Source of the DNA: Telopea speciosissima
Lineage: Eukaryota; Streptophyta; Magnoliopsida; Proteales; Proteaceae
Direction of reading: 5' to 3'
Length of the DNA stretch: 64,000 nt
NCBI RefSeq assembly: GCF_018873765.1
Contig: NC_057926.1
Location: forward strand, 38,796,946 to 38,860,945
Shown here: one piece after another, positions 53,608 through 64,000 of the stretch
Position numbering within the stretch: position 1 is the stretch's first letter
Layout of the letters: each line of letters begins with the position of its first letter
Program-made: the position numbers and the translations under genes
Notes under the pieces: generated by a model
Seen by the model: the letters and a program-made list of their open reading frames with translations, nothing else
Told to the model about the DNA's origin: nothing
The model's database searches: none

Positions 53608-53960
53608 ATATTATGAGTGTTTTAATTATGCAAGCAAAGAGACGACCCAGACTTTAAAAGGGAACAGTGTCTTAATAGTAGATAAGGTTGTTGTAGTGGG
53701 GCTCGGCAAAACATGTGCACATGAAGGAGAACGGATGGAAGTCATGTATGCATTAAGGAGTAATAATGAGACCCAAAAGCCCATTTCTTTGAGAAGCCAG
53801 CTTTGGCTAGCCCAAAGGCCCATTACATGAGGATCGTCAATTTGTTAAACACCGTTGCCAACAGTTCACGAATTTTAAATCCTTGTCCGCCCAATCCGCT
53901 GGTTTAAATGGCCAATCATAATCGGATTTTGTCAGTGAGTTGGGTGTTTTGTGACTCAAC

Positions 53961-54250
53961 TTGTTTCAGCTCAAATCATTTAATTAAATGATCTCTAAGT
54001 TTGAAACTATAATCAAACCATTTATTAAACAGTTTCACGATTTCGGTTTAAAATGATTCGAGTCGGTTTGATAAACGGTTTTTGTTTGATTTTAACGCAT
54101 TTATGTATATTTAAGAGTGTTAAACGGTTTATTCGGTTAAACAGTTCAAGTTCGGTTCAAACTATTTAACTAAACAACCTCAATTTTGAAATCATAACCG
54201 AACCATTTATTAAACGGTTTTATGATTTCGGTTTGATTTTGACACATTTA
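53961..54250. mobile_element. hAT-type AACCGTTTAA-family remnant
   Basis: Matches the complementary strand of 52410-52762 (AAACGGTTTATTCGGTTAAA, TTTGATTTTGACACATTTA). Ends not resolved; no TSD found. Confidence 0.55.
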
Positions 54251-54512
54251 CTCTGAGGGGCGTAGGGTGAGGGGCGTAGGGGGCACCACCAAGCATGGAT
54301 CTTTTTTTTTCTATTGCCCATGTGTTGTAAGTTAGTGGGCGGCGATCGTGGCATCAATGGGATGGCGGGATGGGGCATCATACAAGAGGGGCAGGAGTCA
54401 TTTCAAAGTGGGAAGAGCGGTTGGATTGTGTCCATCAAACCCGATTAATTTGAAATAAATAAATTTAATTTAATCATCATTGCATGAATTTATTTACAGT
54501 TTTATAAGTTTA

Positions 54513-54681
54513 GGGAAAAAGTTCTCTGTCCGAGAGTGTGGCCTACGCCAGCACTCCCATGAGTCTATCTCTCTCCTTCCCATGTGAAAAGACACCTCTA
54601 CTCCCTTGTTTTAAGGAGGAGAGAGATAGACACAATGGAGTGCTGGCGTAGGCCACACTCCCATGCAGAAAACTACTTCCT
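54513..54681. mobile_element. 169-bp Mutator-type MITE (family A, copy 3)
   Basis: GGGAAAAAGTTCTCTGTCC to AAAACTACTTCCT, exact 9-bp TSD ATAAGTTTA (54504-54512 and 54682-54690). Confidence 0.93.
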
Positions 54682-54690
54682 ATAAGTTTA

Positions 54691-56568
54691 TTTCATGGGT
54701 CTTCATCCAAAACGATTCTTGACTAGGGATAGGACCCGATATTTTGTTCTTATGATTGTTACATTGTATGTCACTAGAAAAGTTGTTTTTAGGACATAAA
54801 TGTAAGTACACATTATTTCTGTGTATAGAAAAAAATATGGTACAAATTCTCACGTGTTACTGTCTGTCGTCTTAAGGAGAGATGCTCACTCATCACCAAT
54901 GACCCTTTGACCTGAGAGATTCTTATCGTTACGGTGTCAAATTATGGGTTTTAGTACACCAATGGTTGATGTCGCATGGACTATATATCGGTGTACTAGA
55001 TTCATGATAGTGCATCGTGAACGAAAGAGATGCTCAACATGAAATTCATCACCCTTGATTGGGGAATATCAGGTAGAAACAATGCATGTGATCAATCGGA
55101 CTGGAATCTGGATCCAATGGCATTTTTATAAATGGTTTACAAAATTTATTTTCTAATTATTAAAACATATTAGTATATAATTTCAAATAATGTTTAATTG
55201 CATTTTTTGACCGTTTGATTGTAATCACATGATCTCTAATTAAGGATATGTACGATGAATTAAAGTTTGATAGTATTTAATTACATGCCTTATAATCCGT
55301 CATGCAATATTGTTGAGTGGAGGATCTTATATGCGAATTAAATAGTTTAATTATGCATGACATTTAAGTGAGAAATTAAAATATGAGTCTGGGGATTGAG
55401 AGTTGCAAAGGTGGGGTACTTTTTTTTTTTTTTTTGTGATAAATGCTAATATGTAACGGTATTTACCGGGAAGTTGGGGGCAAAAATGTCAAAAAAAAAA
55501 AGAAGATACATAGTTAGGGGAGGGACACTATTTTGGGTAGTTTTGTAAACTGAAACTCATTTTTGTATAATCTTATTAAGTGAAACATTGGCTGGGTAAT
55601 TTGGTAAACTGATACTCATTCTTGTGTAATCTTATAATTTTCCCTAAAATCAATCTAGTATGTGTTCCACATTGAGCACAATGACTCAGACACAGATATT
55701 CCATGATATTTGATTGCTTCTTTCTCCTCTATTCTACTATATTAAACTATGGTCGTTTACCAAAAAAAAAAAAAAACTATGGTCAATCCGTCAATATTTC
55801 ATTAGCCATGATTACTGTATTTGATTTTGTATAGCTCAAGTTAACATATACAATGAAAAATTGAAGGAATTAACAAAACACAAGGAGGAAGGTAATAGAA
55901 CTTACCTCCTCATTGGATCGGCAAACTTGCCATGTTGTCCAATGTGCCTCCCTCACCTACTAGCATAAATTTTCAGAGAATCTTTTGGATTTTTTTGTCA
56001 CTCAAATGCAAAAATTGATGGTGATTTTCTGTCATACTTGATCAAGCCATGGACCCTTTCCTTATATCACAAAGTTGTAACCCTCATTCCTTCCATCATG
56101 GAAGAAAGGGTTCCAACTTAACACATTTAGTCACCAAAAAGGCAGGGGGAATATTGTGTGATGAAGAATGGAGAGTCTATTTCTATTTCTAAATTCTAAA
56201 AAGTTAGAAGGAGAGAGAATAGTAGAATTAAGCCTGCCTGACTTTTTTTTTGGAGGTAAACAACCTGACTTATTCAAGAAGGATAAAAATAAACAATGAA
56301 TAAACATTTAATCCATTTAAAAAAACCATTCGAGGAAATATGCATTTGTCTAACAATTACTTCAAGTCATTTTGAAGTATATGGAGTCTTGTTTAATCTT
56401 AATTTGAATCATTATCGTTTATATGATATTTTAAATCATGACAAATATCATAACATAATATGAATTAAGATCACATCGCCAGTAGTTTGAAAAAGATTAA
56501 AATTGGAAAGATATGGTTCATTTATAATAGTGTAATATTTTTAAATATTCAATTTGAATCATTGCCAT
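54691..56568. other. Non-coding, unassigned repeat and AT-rich DNA
   Basis: 54880-55330 resembles 19370-19770 in word order (see there) and may be an LTR-type repeat. The rest is AT-rich with T-runs near 55420 and A-runs near 55490 and 55770. No gene was recognised. Confidence 0.35.
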
Positions 56569-56608
56569 TCAATAAGCATTTTTTATTTTTTTTTGGTAAA
56601 CAGAATAA

Positions 56609-57900
56609 CTATTGAAGAACACGGATTACACTCTTGGGATCTGAGATTGAATCAACAGAAACACAAGGGTCGGAATTGGGCCACACTATCCTATCCGTAA
56701 GAGATAGAGCCCTCCTGGCAAGGGAATCAGCCACAACATTGGCTTCCCTTAGAATATATTGAAATGAAACTTGTTCAAAATAAGTAACCAGATGTTTAAT
56801 ATCACTAACACTCGGCCTAATTGGGAGAGCTGGAATCTTCGTGAAATCACGGAGATAAGAGATAACCTCTTGGTTGTCACTTTCCACCACTAGCATATAG
56901 GTTCCTTCTGAAAGAGCCTCAAGTAATCCATCCCTAATATCCATTGCCCCTCCAACCAGAATATTGTTGAACATAGAAGGGGTTGATACAGCCACCCGAG
57001 ACTCACCAAGATGATTTCGAATTAGAAACCTAAACCACTTCGATTTTTGTTTGGGTTCCAAGAGGCATCACAGTTGAGCTTGAAACTACCAAGAGGGGGA
57101 GCCGTCCAAGTTGAGACCATGGAGGTTGATGAAGGCAACGAAGTAGTCGTCGACCTTGGAGGAGGCATGGAAGCCACAAGAAAATCAGTGCATGCATGAT
57201 GTGCTGAAAAGATCACATCAATAGGAGATTCAGCCTTGATGAAAACAATAGAGCATTCCGAGAATACCTTAGATGCCAACATATAAATGAAGCCAGGGAT
57301 ATAGCTTGCTTAGCAGCTGGTTTCCCCATAGAAAAAAGAGAAGACCATCCCGATATTCACCCAGATAACCGCACATTCTCAGGGACATGTTGAGGATAAT
57401 TACAGCCAAACCATATAGCCCGTGCAAAGGGGCAGCACAAAAGAATTTGTTCATTTGTTTCTTAAGCCACTCCACAACGTAAACACTACCTATCAATTGG
57501 AACTCGCCGTTGATGAAGGGCTACACTAGAAGCAATACCATCACCGCAAGCCCTCCATAGGAAGTGTTTAATTTTTGGCAAAGAGGAACAACTCCAAATA
57601 GATTTTCAAACTGAAGAAGGTACCTCCTTCCACTACGGCAAGGTTGTAGATGAGGAATTTCTCTCCTCCTTTTCCACCCATTGGTTACTCAAGAGATGGT
57701 AGGTGCTCTTGGCCGAGTAGATACCGCTCTTTGAAGCTCCCCATAATTGACAGTCATTAGATGGAAAAAGCCCTAATTGAATTTGAAGAATGACCTCTTT
57801 ATCCAAGGGATGGAAATAAAGGTCCAAGAGATCATGCTTCCACCGTCTATTATTCTCATCTATTAAATCTGAAACCTTCAACAAAGGGCAATCAACAAGA
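56609..57900 (-). pseudogene. LINE ORF2: zf-RVT remnant and RNase H
   Basis: 57884-57633 reads VSDLIDENNRRWKHDLLDLYF and GASKSGIYSAKSTYHLL (zf-RVT approach). RNase H: LGSFKLNCDASWNPNKNRSG at ~57080, a frameshift, then LIRNHLGE, GAMDIRDGLLEAL, YMLVVESDNQEVISYL, FQYILREANVVADSLARRAL. The Glu normally in the AEA(M) motif is Gly here. Ends at 56609. Confidence 0.88.
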
Positions 57901-58187
57901 GAGGCGTGTTATACCTTAAATTCGGGGAGAGATGGGATCCATCGATTTGTCCATATGTTCATTTGTTCACCATTGCCAATATGCCATATAAGACCTAACT
58001 CAAGCACTTTCCGTCCCTCTATTATACTCCGCCATGCCCAAGATGGGTTAGAACCCATTTTTGCTTGCAAGAATTCCCTATTTGGAAAATAGATAGCTTT
58101 GGTAAATTGTGCACAAATAGAGTTTGGATCGCTTCACAGCCACCAAACCACCTTCGATAAAAGAGCCTTATTATGTAAGGCCGGATC

Positions 58188-59758
58188 TCAAAATCCCAAG
58201 CCACCCTTCTCCTTGGATTGGCAAAGCCTCAACCATGAGATCCAATGAATCTTCCTTTTATCCGAACCATCACCCCAAAAGAAATTTATTGCTGCTTTCC
58301 CAAGACAATCATGTTGTGAGGAAGGGAGTTTGAAATGTGAGCAGGCATAATTTGCCATTGAGAAGACAATAGACTTTAACATAACCTCTTTACCAGCATA
58401 AGAAAGAAGTTGTTGCTTCCAACTGCTTAGCTGCTTCCCTGTTTTGTTAGAAATATCCTTAAATAGAATAGATTTTGACAATCCAAATTCTGTAGGTAGG
58501 CCAAGATATATGGATGGGCTCTTACCACAAGAAAATTTGACAATGCAGGAAAACCACTGTCGAAAACGGAGTGGTGTGTTGGGGCTAAAGGAGAGGGAGG
58601 ACTTTCTTAAATTCACTGCTTGCCCACTTGCCTTACAATAAGTCTCCAAACAAAGCTTCAATTGGCACACCTCTGGGAGCTTTGTTTTTTAAAATAATAA
58701 ACAATCGTCGACAAATAATAGATGAGAAATCTGCTTTGTGCAATTTCAAACCTGAATGCCTCTTAGAAGGCCACTGCTTTCTGAGGTTGATATAATACTG
58801 CTAAGGGCCTGAGAGCATAAAATGAATAATGTTGGAGATAGCGGGTTGTTCTGCCGTATACCCCTCGATGGTATAACCGTTCTCGAATGCCACCATTGAT
58901 GATCAGCTTATATGATACAAACTTAAGACTGGACATGACCATTTGAACCCAGTGAGTTGAAAAACCGAATTGAAGGAGGAACTGCTCAAGAAAGACCCAT
59001 TCAACTCTATCATTCGCCTTCTTCATGTCTAGCTTCAAAGCCAAAAAACGCTTCTTGCCCTTCTTCTTGTGGTTGATATAATTGAAGATCTCATAAGCGA
59101 CGAAGACATTGTCAGAAATTGATCTGTTTGGAATGAAAGCTGATTGGGTAGGAGAGATTAGCAAATCCATGACTTCCTTGAGGCGATTTGCCATTATTTT
59201 AGTGGCAACCTTCACTACAATTGGGCATTAACTGATTGGTCTATAATGCTCTGCATATTCCGGGTTAGAATTTTTTGGAACTAAACATAAGAGAGTCTCA
59301 TTACATTTAGATGGTAATTGACCCTTAGTGAAAAAGTCATGAACAAAAGTAAAGAGATCCTCCTGAGTGACATCCCAATATTTCTGAAAAAATGCAGGGG
59401 GAAGCCCATCTAGACCTGGTGACTTTAAAAGCGCCATTGCAAATAGAGCTGTTTGAATCTCCTCCTTTGTAGGAGCTGCACATAATTTGCCATTCATTTC
59501 CTCCAACACCTGTGGTTGAATAGAAAGAAGAATTTGTTGTAGCGCTCCTTGATCCACCCCTTCTGATAGGAAAATGTGGTTATAGTACTTGTGCATTTCT
59601 TGATAGATTTGTGCCTCTATTTGAGTCCAAGTCCCATTTGAAGTCTTGAGCCGCAGGATTCTATTGTTGCTACGCCTTTGAATGGTGGACCTATGGAAGA
59701 ACTTCGTATTGTGGTCCCCTAGCTGTGCCCAGGACAAACATGACTTTTGCCTCCACAT
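58188..59758 (-). pseudogene. LINE ORF2: reverse transcriptase
   Basis: CLSWAQLGDHNTKFFHRSTI, KSPGLDGLPPAFFQKYWD, EHYRPIS, then MKVATKIMANRLKEVMDLLI, PTQSAFIPNRSISDNVFVAYE, FLALKLDMKKANDRVEWVFL (usual KAYDRVEW), and catalytic HLLFVDDCLLF near 58700. The thumb reads YCKASGQAVNLRKSSLSFSP and GKEVMLKSIVFSMANYACSH. Stops or frameshifts lie near 59228, 58763 and 58690. Confidence 0.92.
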
Positions 59759-59784
59759 TTCCTCCTCTCTTGCGAATTCCTCAT

Positions 59785-60757
59785 TTAGAAGCTTAATAAT
59801 CTCCTCCTCACGAGTCTAGCTAGAAATTGAGTTAGAACCCTGTTGCAAAATAAGAAGTTCATGTTGCAAACGTTTAATCTTTGTTTGTCCATTACCGAAC
59901 GACTCCTTATTCCACTTTTGAAAGACTGGCTTACAGTTCGCCATCTTTTGATAAAGCACAGGAGAAGAAGAAGCAATAGTGCTTGATGTCCATGCTGTGA
60001 TGACAATTTTTTTTTGCAATCTGGGTGTCTGAACCACATCAATTCGAAACAGAATGGTCTTTGGGCTTTGAATTTTCCATCCTTAGTGTCAATTAAAAGT
60101 GGGTTATGATCAGAATTTATAGCTAGTTTAATTAACACTGCAGCATCTAGGAAGGTAGATCTCCATGAAAGATTTGTTAGGGCACGATCAAGCTTGACCT
60201 TGATATTTGCTGCCCCTTGTCTTTTATTAGACCAAGTATATAAAGATCCATGAAAGCACAAGCGTCAACAAAATGACGAAACTGATCAATATCCCGAGAT
60301 CACGCACCATTACCCCCTTTCTTCTCGTGTCAAGAAAGAAAGGAATTGAAATCCCCATAACAAAGCTAATTGGAATTACGGCCGCTACCCAAATTAATAA
60401 TTTTATCCCATACAACTTGTCTATTAGTTTTGACAAGGTCACCATACACTGATGTCACAAAGAAAGACATACCATTAGCTAAACTAACCTCAGAGTCAAT
60501 AAGATGCCGGTCTACCGATAAAACATCAATATGAATGTCACTCTACCAAAAGAGAGCAAGTCCATCCGAGGAACCTTGAGCATCAAACGAAAAACAATGC
60601 TGCACACGTAATCTCTTTCGAAGACGATCAACTTTCTCCTTTCGGCTTTTTGTTTCAATCAGAAAAATAATATTAGGCTTCTTGGTACGGGTTAGGTGCA
60701 AAAGAGATTGAACTGTCGAAGTCCTCCCCAACCCCGACAGTTCCTGTTGATCTTCAT
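59785..60757 (-). pseudogene. LINE ORF2: start and APE-type endonuclease
   Basis: The ATG at 60757 opens MKINRNCRGWGG, the usual start of plant L1 ORF2. A frameshift follows and another frame carries RTSTVQSLLHLTRTKKPNII, FLIETKS (catalytic Glu), CYGDFNSFLS (near 60360), YTWSNKRQGAANIKVKLDRA and INSDHNPLLIDT (catalytic SDH). Several stops. The catalytic residues seen are kept. Confidence 0.88.
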
Positions 60758-61148
60758 GATGTCCCATGGAGCTGTACCTCCACAGCTTCCACGGGGGTAG
60801 ACACTAAAAAATGCTCAGTTGTTGCTAAAGTGGTCGAGGCCTGGAGCCAAGTTTCACCATTAACCTCTAGACATGGTCGCTTATGCTTCTCCTTGGATGG
60901 TGCAAATTCCAGGTAACAATGTGTCTCAGTAGGTAAATCTGGTGCTATATGGATATTAGAGGTATCCATAGCATCATTAGGATTGGGTACGTTCAAGTTT
61001 AGGGTTAGGTTTAGGTTATCAAGTGAGGGATGTGAGTGGGGGGGTGGTCATAACACCTAGTCGTTTGGGCTGGAGTACCGGGTGGTGATGAATGGGATAA
61101 GTTAACGGTCGAAAGGTGAGGGAGAAGGGCATTCAAAAGTTGAGGAAT

Positions 61149-62545
61149 TTATGGATGTTGCATTAATGGGTTAGAAAGGATGGAGTGGGGAAGATTATGG
61201 GCCGAGAGATGGGGGAGGGACTGATGAGTTATGGTAATGGGAGAAATGGGAGTAATGGGGCTGTTACATGTGTTTGTGGAGGAAGTAATGGGAGTAATTG
61301 GAGCAATGGAGTTATGTTGAAACGTGGGAGTAATGAGGGCTGCTACATGTTTTTGTGAAAGGAGTGGGCTGGGGATCATTACAGGTGTAATGAGAGTTCT
61401 GGAGGCTTGTGAGAATGATGGTGAGTCATGGGAGTTAATGTGGTTCATGTGAGAATGGTTTCTGTTACAGGTGTAGCTAAGGGGAGAGAGAAATATGGCG
61501 TAACAGCTGTAATGAAGGAGTGATGAGGCTAGGACGTGGGAGTAATGGGCGACGTTACCCGATTTGTCGTTGGAGGTGGAGTATGTGCATTTACTCCTTG
61601 GTGGTAGGTAGAAAGTGTATTGATGGAGGTTGTAGCGTGACATGCTCTGATAGCCGGAGACGGAGGAGAGACCCCGAAACAACCTCGAATCTTCAAAAAG
61701 CAGACAAGGTGCCTGTTCAAGGCTTTGGATATCAGGAACAAATCTCCTTATAGTGTTATCTAAACGCCGCAGAGATAAGCCCGACACTTACTGTTGATTG
61801 ACAGAAAAATGTAGATCACAACGACTCTCCTCATGGCCGATAGTGCCACACCCATAGTAGAAAATCGGCAGACGTTCATAACAAATGGTGGCCTGTAGTT
61901 CAACACCAGAGCGACAACGAACACATACCACAGATCGCAATGGTTTCCTGATATCCACACTCACCCTACAACGAAGAAATTGAATTCGAACACCTGCTTG
62001 GTAACTCGTAATAACCATTGCCTTGTGCAGATGTCCAACCTTGGATGCAAGTTGGAGGGTAAACTCCAAGGTCATGAACTCCTGAGGAACATTATAGAAT
62101 TGTACCCAGAAGTCCAAGAAACCAAAACAATATTCACCATCGCTTCTCCATTTCTCCTACATGAGTAGATTACTAGAAACTATCCAAGGTCCCTCCGCCC
62201 AGACATTGGTCATATCATTCTGATGGTTGAAACGAAAGAGGTACTGTTCACTTCTAATGGAGTTATAACAACACCAAACTTTGTATTCCATGCTGAAATT
62301 AGTGCCTCTGTGACTGCTTGATAGCGATGAGGCCTGCCGGGGAGAACCAAACCAACCAAAGTTAGATCCAAAGAGTTAGCAGCCTGCGCTTCTGTAAAAT
62401 CATCTACTTCTAGGATATCATCGTCGATATCCAGAGTTGATTCGGGATGGTCTACCATATTAGAATATGAGGTTCCTTCACCCGGAGGAGGCGGCGGTAA
62501 ACGCTGCATTAGCAAGATTTGCGATGGAACTAAACCAAACACCAT
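61149..62545 (-). pseudogene. LINE ORF1 (DUF4283, zinc knuckle, TPITP-rich tail)
   Basis: ATG at 62545: MVFGLVPSQILLM, an acidic stretch, then LVGLVLPGRPHRYQAVTEAL and AWNTKFGVVI (DUF4283). After a frameshift: DFWVQFYNVPQEFMTLEFTL. CVRCRSGVELQATICYERLP leads to the knuckle FYYGCGTIGHEESRC, where the first Cys of the CCHC set has become Tyr. The C-terminal part (61787-61149) is low complexity with repeated ITPIT words. Confidence 0.85.
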
Positions 62546-62623
62546 CAGGGAGACTATGAATCACTCATACAGAGGAGAAAAAACACGCCTAAAAGCGGAC
62601 TGCAGATAATCAATAAGCATTTT

Positions 62624-62785
62624 AAACCATGGTAAACATGATGTAACAACTTGATCTTAATAGATTAGGCTGTAAAAAATTTCAAAATTATTTGAATAGA
62701 AAATATATAATTTAACCATTATTATTTTTTACATTTTTTAAATTTTGATTTGCATCATAACATTTCATTTAACATTTGATCTTAT
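62624..62785. other. AT-rich spacer
   Basis: Short AT-rich sequence between the LINE TSD and the SINE TSD; no features. Confidence 0.5.
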
Positions 62786-62928
62786 ATATATATATATATA
62801 TTTTTTTTTTTTGAATTGGGAGCTTATATATATATATATTTTACTAGGGGGAGCCCCAAGGAGAGTTGATCTTATGACCTCTTACTTTTGAGGTGTTGGT
62901 CTTTGCCAACTGAGCAACCCCCTTGGGA
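62786..62928 (-). mobile_element. tRNA-derived SINE with 9-bp TSD
   Basis: Flanked by TGATCTTAT (62777-62785 and 62929-62937). The minus-strand head reads GGGGGTTGCTCAGTTGGC (A-box consensus TRGCNNAGYNGG) and AGATCAACTC about 45 nt on (weak B box). The tail side has a T-run and (TA)n repeats on the plus strand. The clover-leaf is not intact, so it is not a tRNA gene. Confidence 0.8.
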
Positions 62929-62937
62929 TGATCTTAT

Positions 62938-63179
62938 CAATATTTGAATAGACTAATTCCAATCCAAGTTTTAAAATCATTACTTGGGTCAAATTTTTGA
63001 CATATGAGCAGAAGACCACAAGGCATATATTTTTTAATGAAAATAGGCGTAAATTAATTAAAATAAATCAAACACACAAAGATCCAACATATTGTTTAGT
63101 CTAGCATGACTGGCCAATCGATGGGATGGCCTAATGAGAGGTCTAGGTTGTTTAGCACCAGTTACAGACCCAAAAGATG
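62938..63179. other. Non-coding, possibly LINE 3' untranslated region
   Basis: No gene seen. The adjoining LINE fragment's 3'UTR may extend into this region, but no poly(A) tail or TSD was identified. Confidence 0.35.
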
Positions 63180-64000
63180 AAAAAGCGTTTGAATATCAAA
63201 AAGAAAATGGAAGAGTTCCCATGACCGGGGGTATTTGTCTGTATCCATCAGTCAATGAGTCACCTTCAGAGAGCCTGTCCATATGATTAAGTCCCTGCAA
63301 TTCATTTGGAGTGCCCTTTCGATTCCTTCTTTGATTCCTCTGAGTTTCGTTTCTTATGTTGAACCTGCATAACCATAATTCATACAATAATCCACGGAAC
63401 CATTTAGACTTAAAATAATAGATCCCCAGCCTCCCTTATTATTGGACATATCAAAGCTTCCATTAGAGATGATGAGGGTGCAATCAGAAGGGGGGAAGTT
63501 CTGATAGAAGCCGATGTTATGCCTAGTCTCCTCAGGGGTGTCAATCTTATCACCCTCAATTTCTGTTGAAGGCTCATCCAAAATCCCATAGCTAAAGAGT
63601 TTATTTTCCCTGATCCATTAGTCATCCACTTTCTGCATGATTGAGTGAGGATAGAAAATTCTTTTATGAAAAACCACATCATTCCTGCTTTGCCAAATGA
63701 AATAGAGGGTAATTCTTATAATGCCAAGAACCCTGTTTGCCTCCGACTTTGAGAGGGGATCAATGAGGGTACAAAAAGCAACCATCAAATTATTCCCTAA
63801 CATAAATTCAGTTTGAAGACCCAAAGGACCCGCTGTCCAAATTCTCTTAATACAGCAACAAGAGAGGAAAATGTGCCATTGAGATTCAGGTTCAATCTTA
63901 CACAAGGGACAAAGTGGTGAAACTGAGTCTATCCATCTAAGCTTATCACTTCCAAAGGAAAAGTTTAAATTTTGGGTGGATATTGAGTTTCCACATTTTT
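63180..64000 (-). pseudogene. LINE ORF2 3' part, continuing past the window edge
   Basis: 63905-63618 reads CKIEPESQWHIFLSC, IKRIWTAGPLGLQTEF and ITLYFIWQSRNDVVFH, matching the 3233-4557 fragment (WVAGPLGLCTES, CYYIWNARNRILF). The RNase H region follows after a stop: FYQNFPPSDCTLIISNGSFD, KGGWGSIILSLNGSVDYC. It is degenerate in the catalytic region. The RT should lie beyond 64000. Confidence 0.8.

Larger units (their letters stand above)
51065..53960. repeat. Segmental duplication, copy B
   Basis: Collinear with copy A (31555-31990, 35895-37558, 48256-49190). Shared text includes AGTATGGAGAAAGT.GAGGTTA, ATTGAACCAGTGAACTAGGT, CAAATTCACAT and GGAGAGATTCCCCCAC-like blocks. It carries its own later insertions: the MITEs at 51465, 51858, 52054 and 53085 and the SINE at 52325. 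Confidence 0.7.
56583..62609 (-). mobile_element. Full-length L1-type LINE, decayed, 6.0 kb
   Basis: Flanked by exact 14-bp TCAATAAGCATTTT (56569-56582 and 62610-62623). The minus strand starts 64 bp before the ORF1 ATG and ends in an A-rich tail (TTTACCAAAAAAAAATAAAAAA). ORF1, endonuclease, RT, zf-RVT and RNase H are present in the usual order, with frameshifts and stops throughout. Full length and a clean TSD indicate ordinary target-primed insertion. Confidence 0.93.

Noticed and set aside
61149-61787. Separate host gene with TPITP repeats
   Set aside because: It lies between the LINE zinc knuckle and ORF2 start, in the expected place of the ORF1 low-complexity tail, inside the LINE's TSD.
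62850-62928. Possible tRNA gene
   Set aside because: The A box fits, but the B box is weak, the acceptor stem does not pair, and a TSD and tail show a SINE.

Overview
This window is nuclear DNA of a flowering plant. The evidence is spliced genes with plant-type introns, two GDSL esterase/lipase genes of the acetylajmalan-esterase-like (At5g45910-like) clade, Ty1/copia and Ty3/gypsy elements with plant-type primer sites, L1-type LINEs with DUF4283 ORF1s, and dense MITEs. The species cannot be read from the sequence; a dicot-type angiosperm is likely. There is no operon, phage or plasmid signal.

Host genes are few. A GDSL esterase/lipase pair lies on the minus strand: copy 2 (21456-22985) has five intact exons encoding 378 aa, while copy 1 (5326-6879) has lost 2 bp at the intron 2/exon 3 junction and is probably a pseudogene. 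A three-exon minus-strand gene (27310-27989) encodes a 152-aa single-pass membrane protein of unknown function. A decayed fragment resembling a BPA1-like (ACD11-partner) gene lies beside GDSL copy 2.

Layout. 1-2460: a gypsy element (gag start, primer site, LTR) inserted in a copia RNase H remnant, which also carries a hAT-type MITE. 3233-4557: LINE 3' fragment. 4970-7680: GDSL copy 1. 7675-17170: a LINE containing ORF1 but no ORF2, interrupted by a minus-strand copia element and a 2.6-kb LTR. 17510-19030: RTE-type LINE with a nested hAT MITE. 20885-24285: duplicate block with GDSL copy 2. 24300-26000: LINE and copia scraps. 27310-28090: the small membrane-protein gene and its promoter. 28213-32342: MITEs, a long inverted-repeat unit and a truncated LINE with a 15-bp target-site duplication (TSD). 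32343-35787: a solo LTR containing a 2.9-kb non-autonomous LTR element built round an array of small palindromes. 37559-48255: a complete but decayed Athila-type gypsy element. 48256-54690: a MITE and SINE cluster in a duplicated segment. 56583-62609: a full-length decayed L1-type LINE. 62786-62928: a tRNA-derived SINE. 63180-64000: another LINE 3' part.

The most useful results are exact boundaries and TSDs for many mobile elements, which give a nesting order; the contrast between the two GDSL copies; the small membrane-protein gene, whose exons are too short to stand out; and the palindrome array. I saw no complete new enzymatic or defence system. All boundaries were read by eye without alignment.
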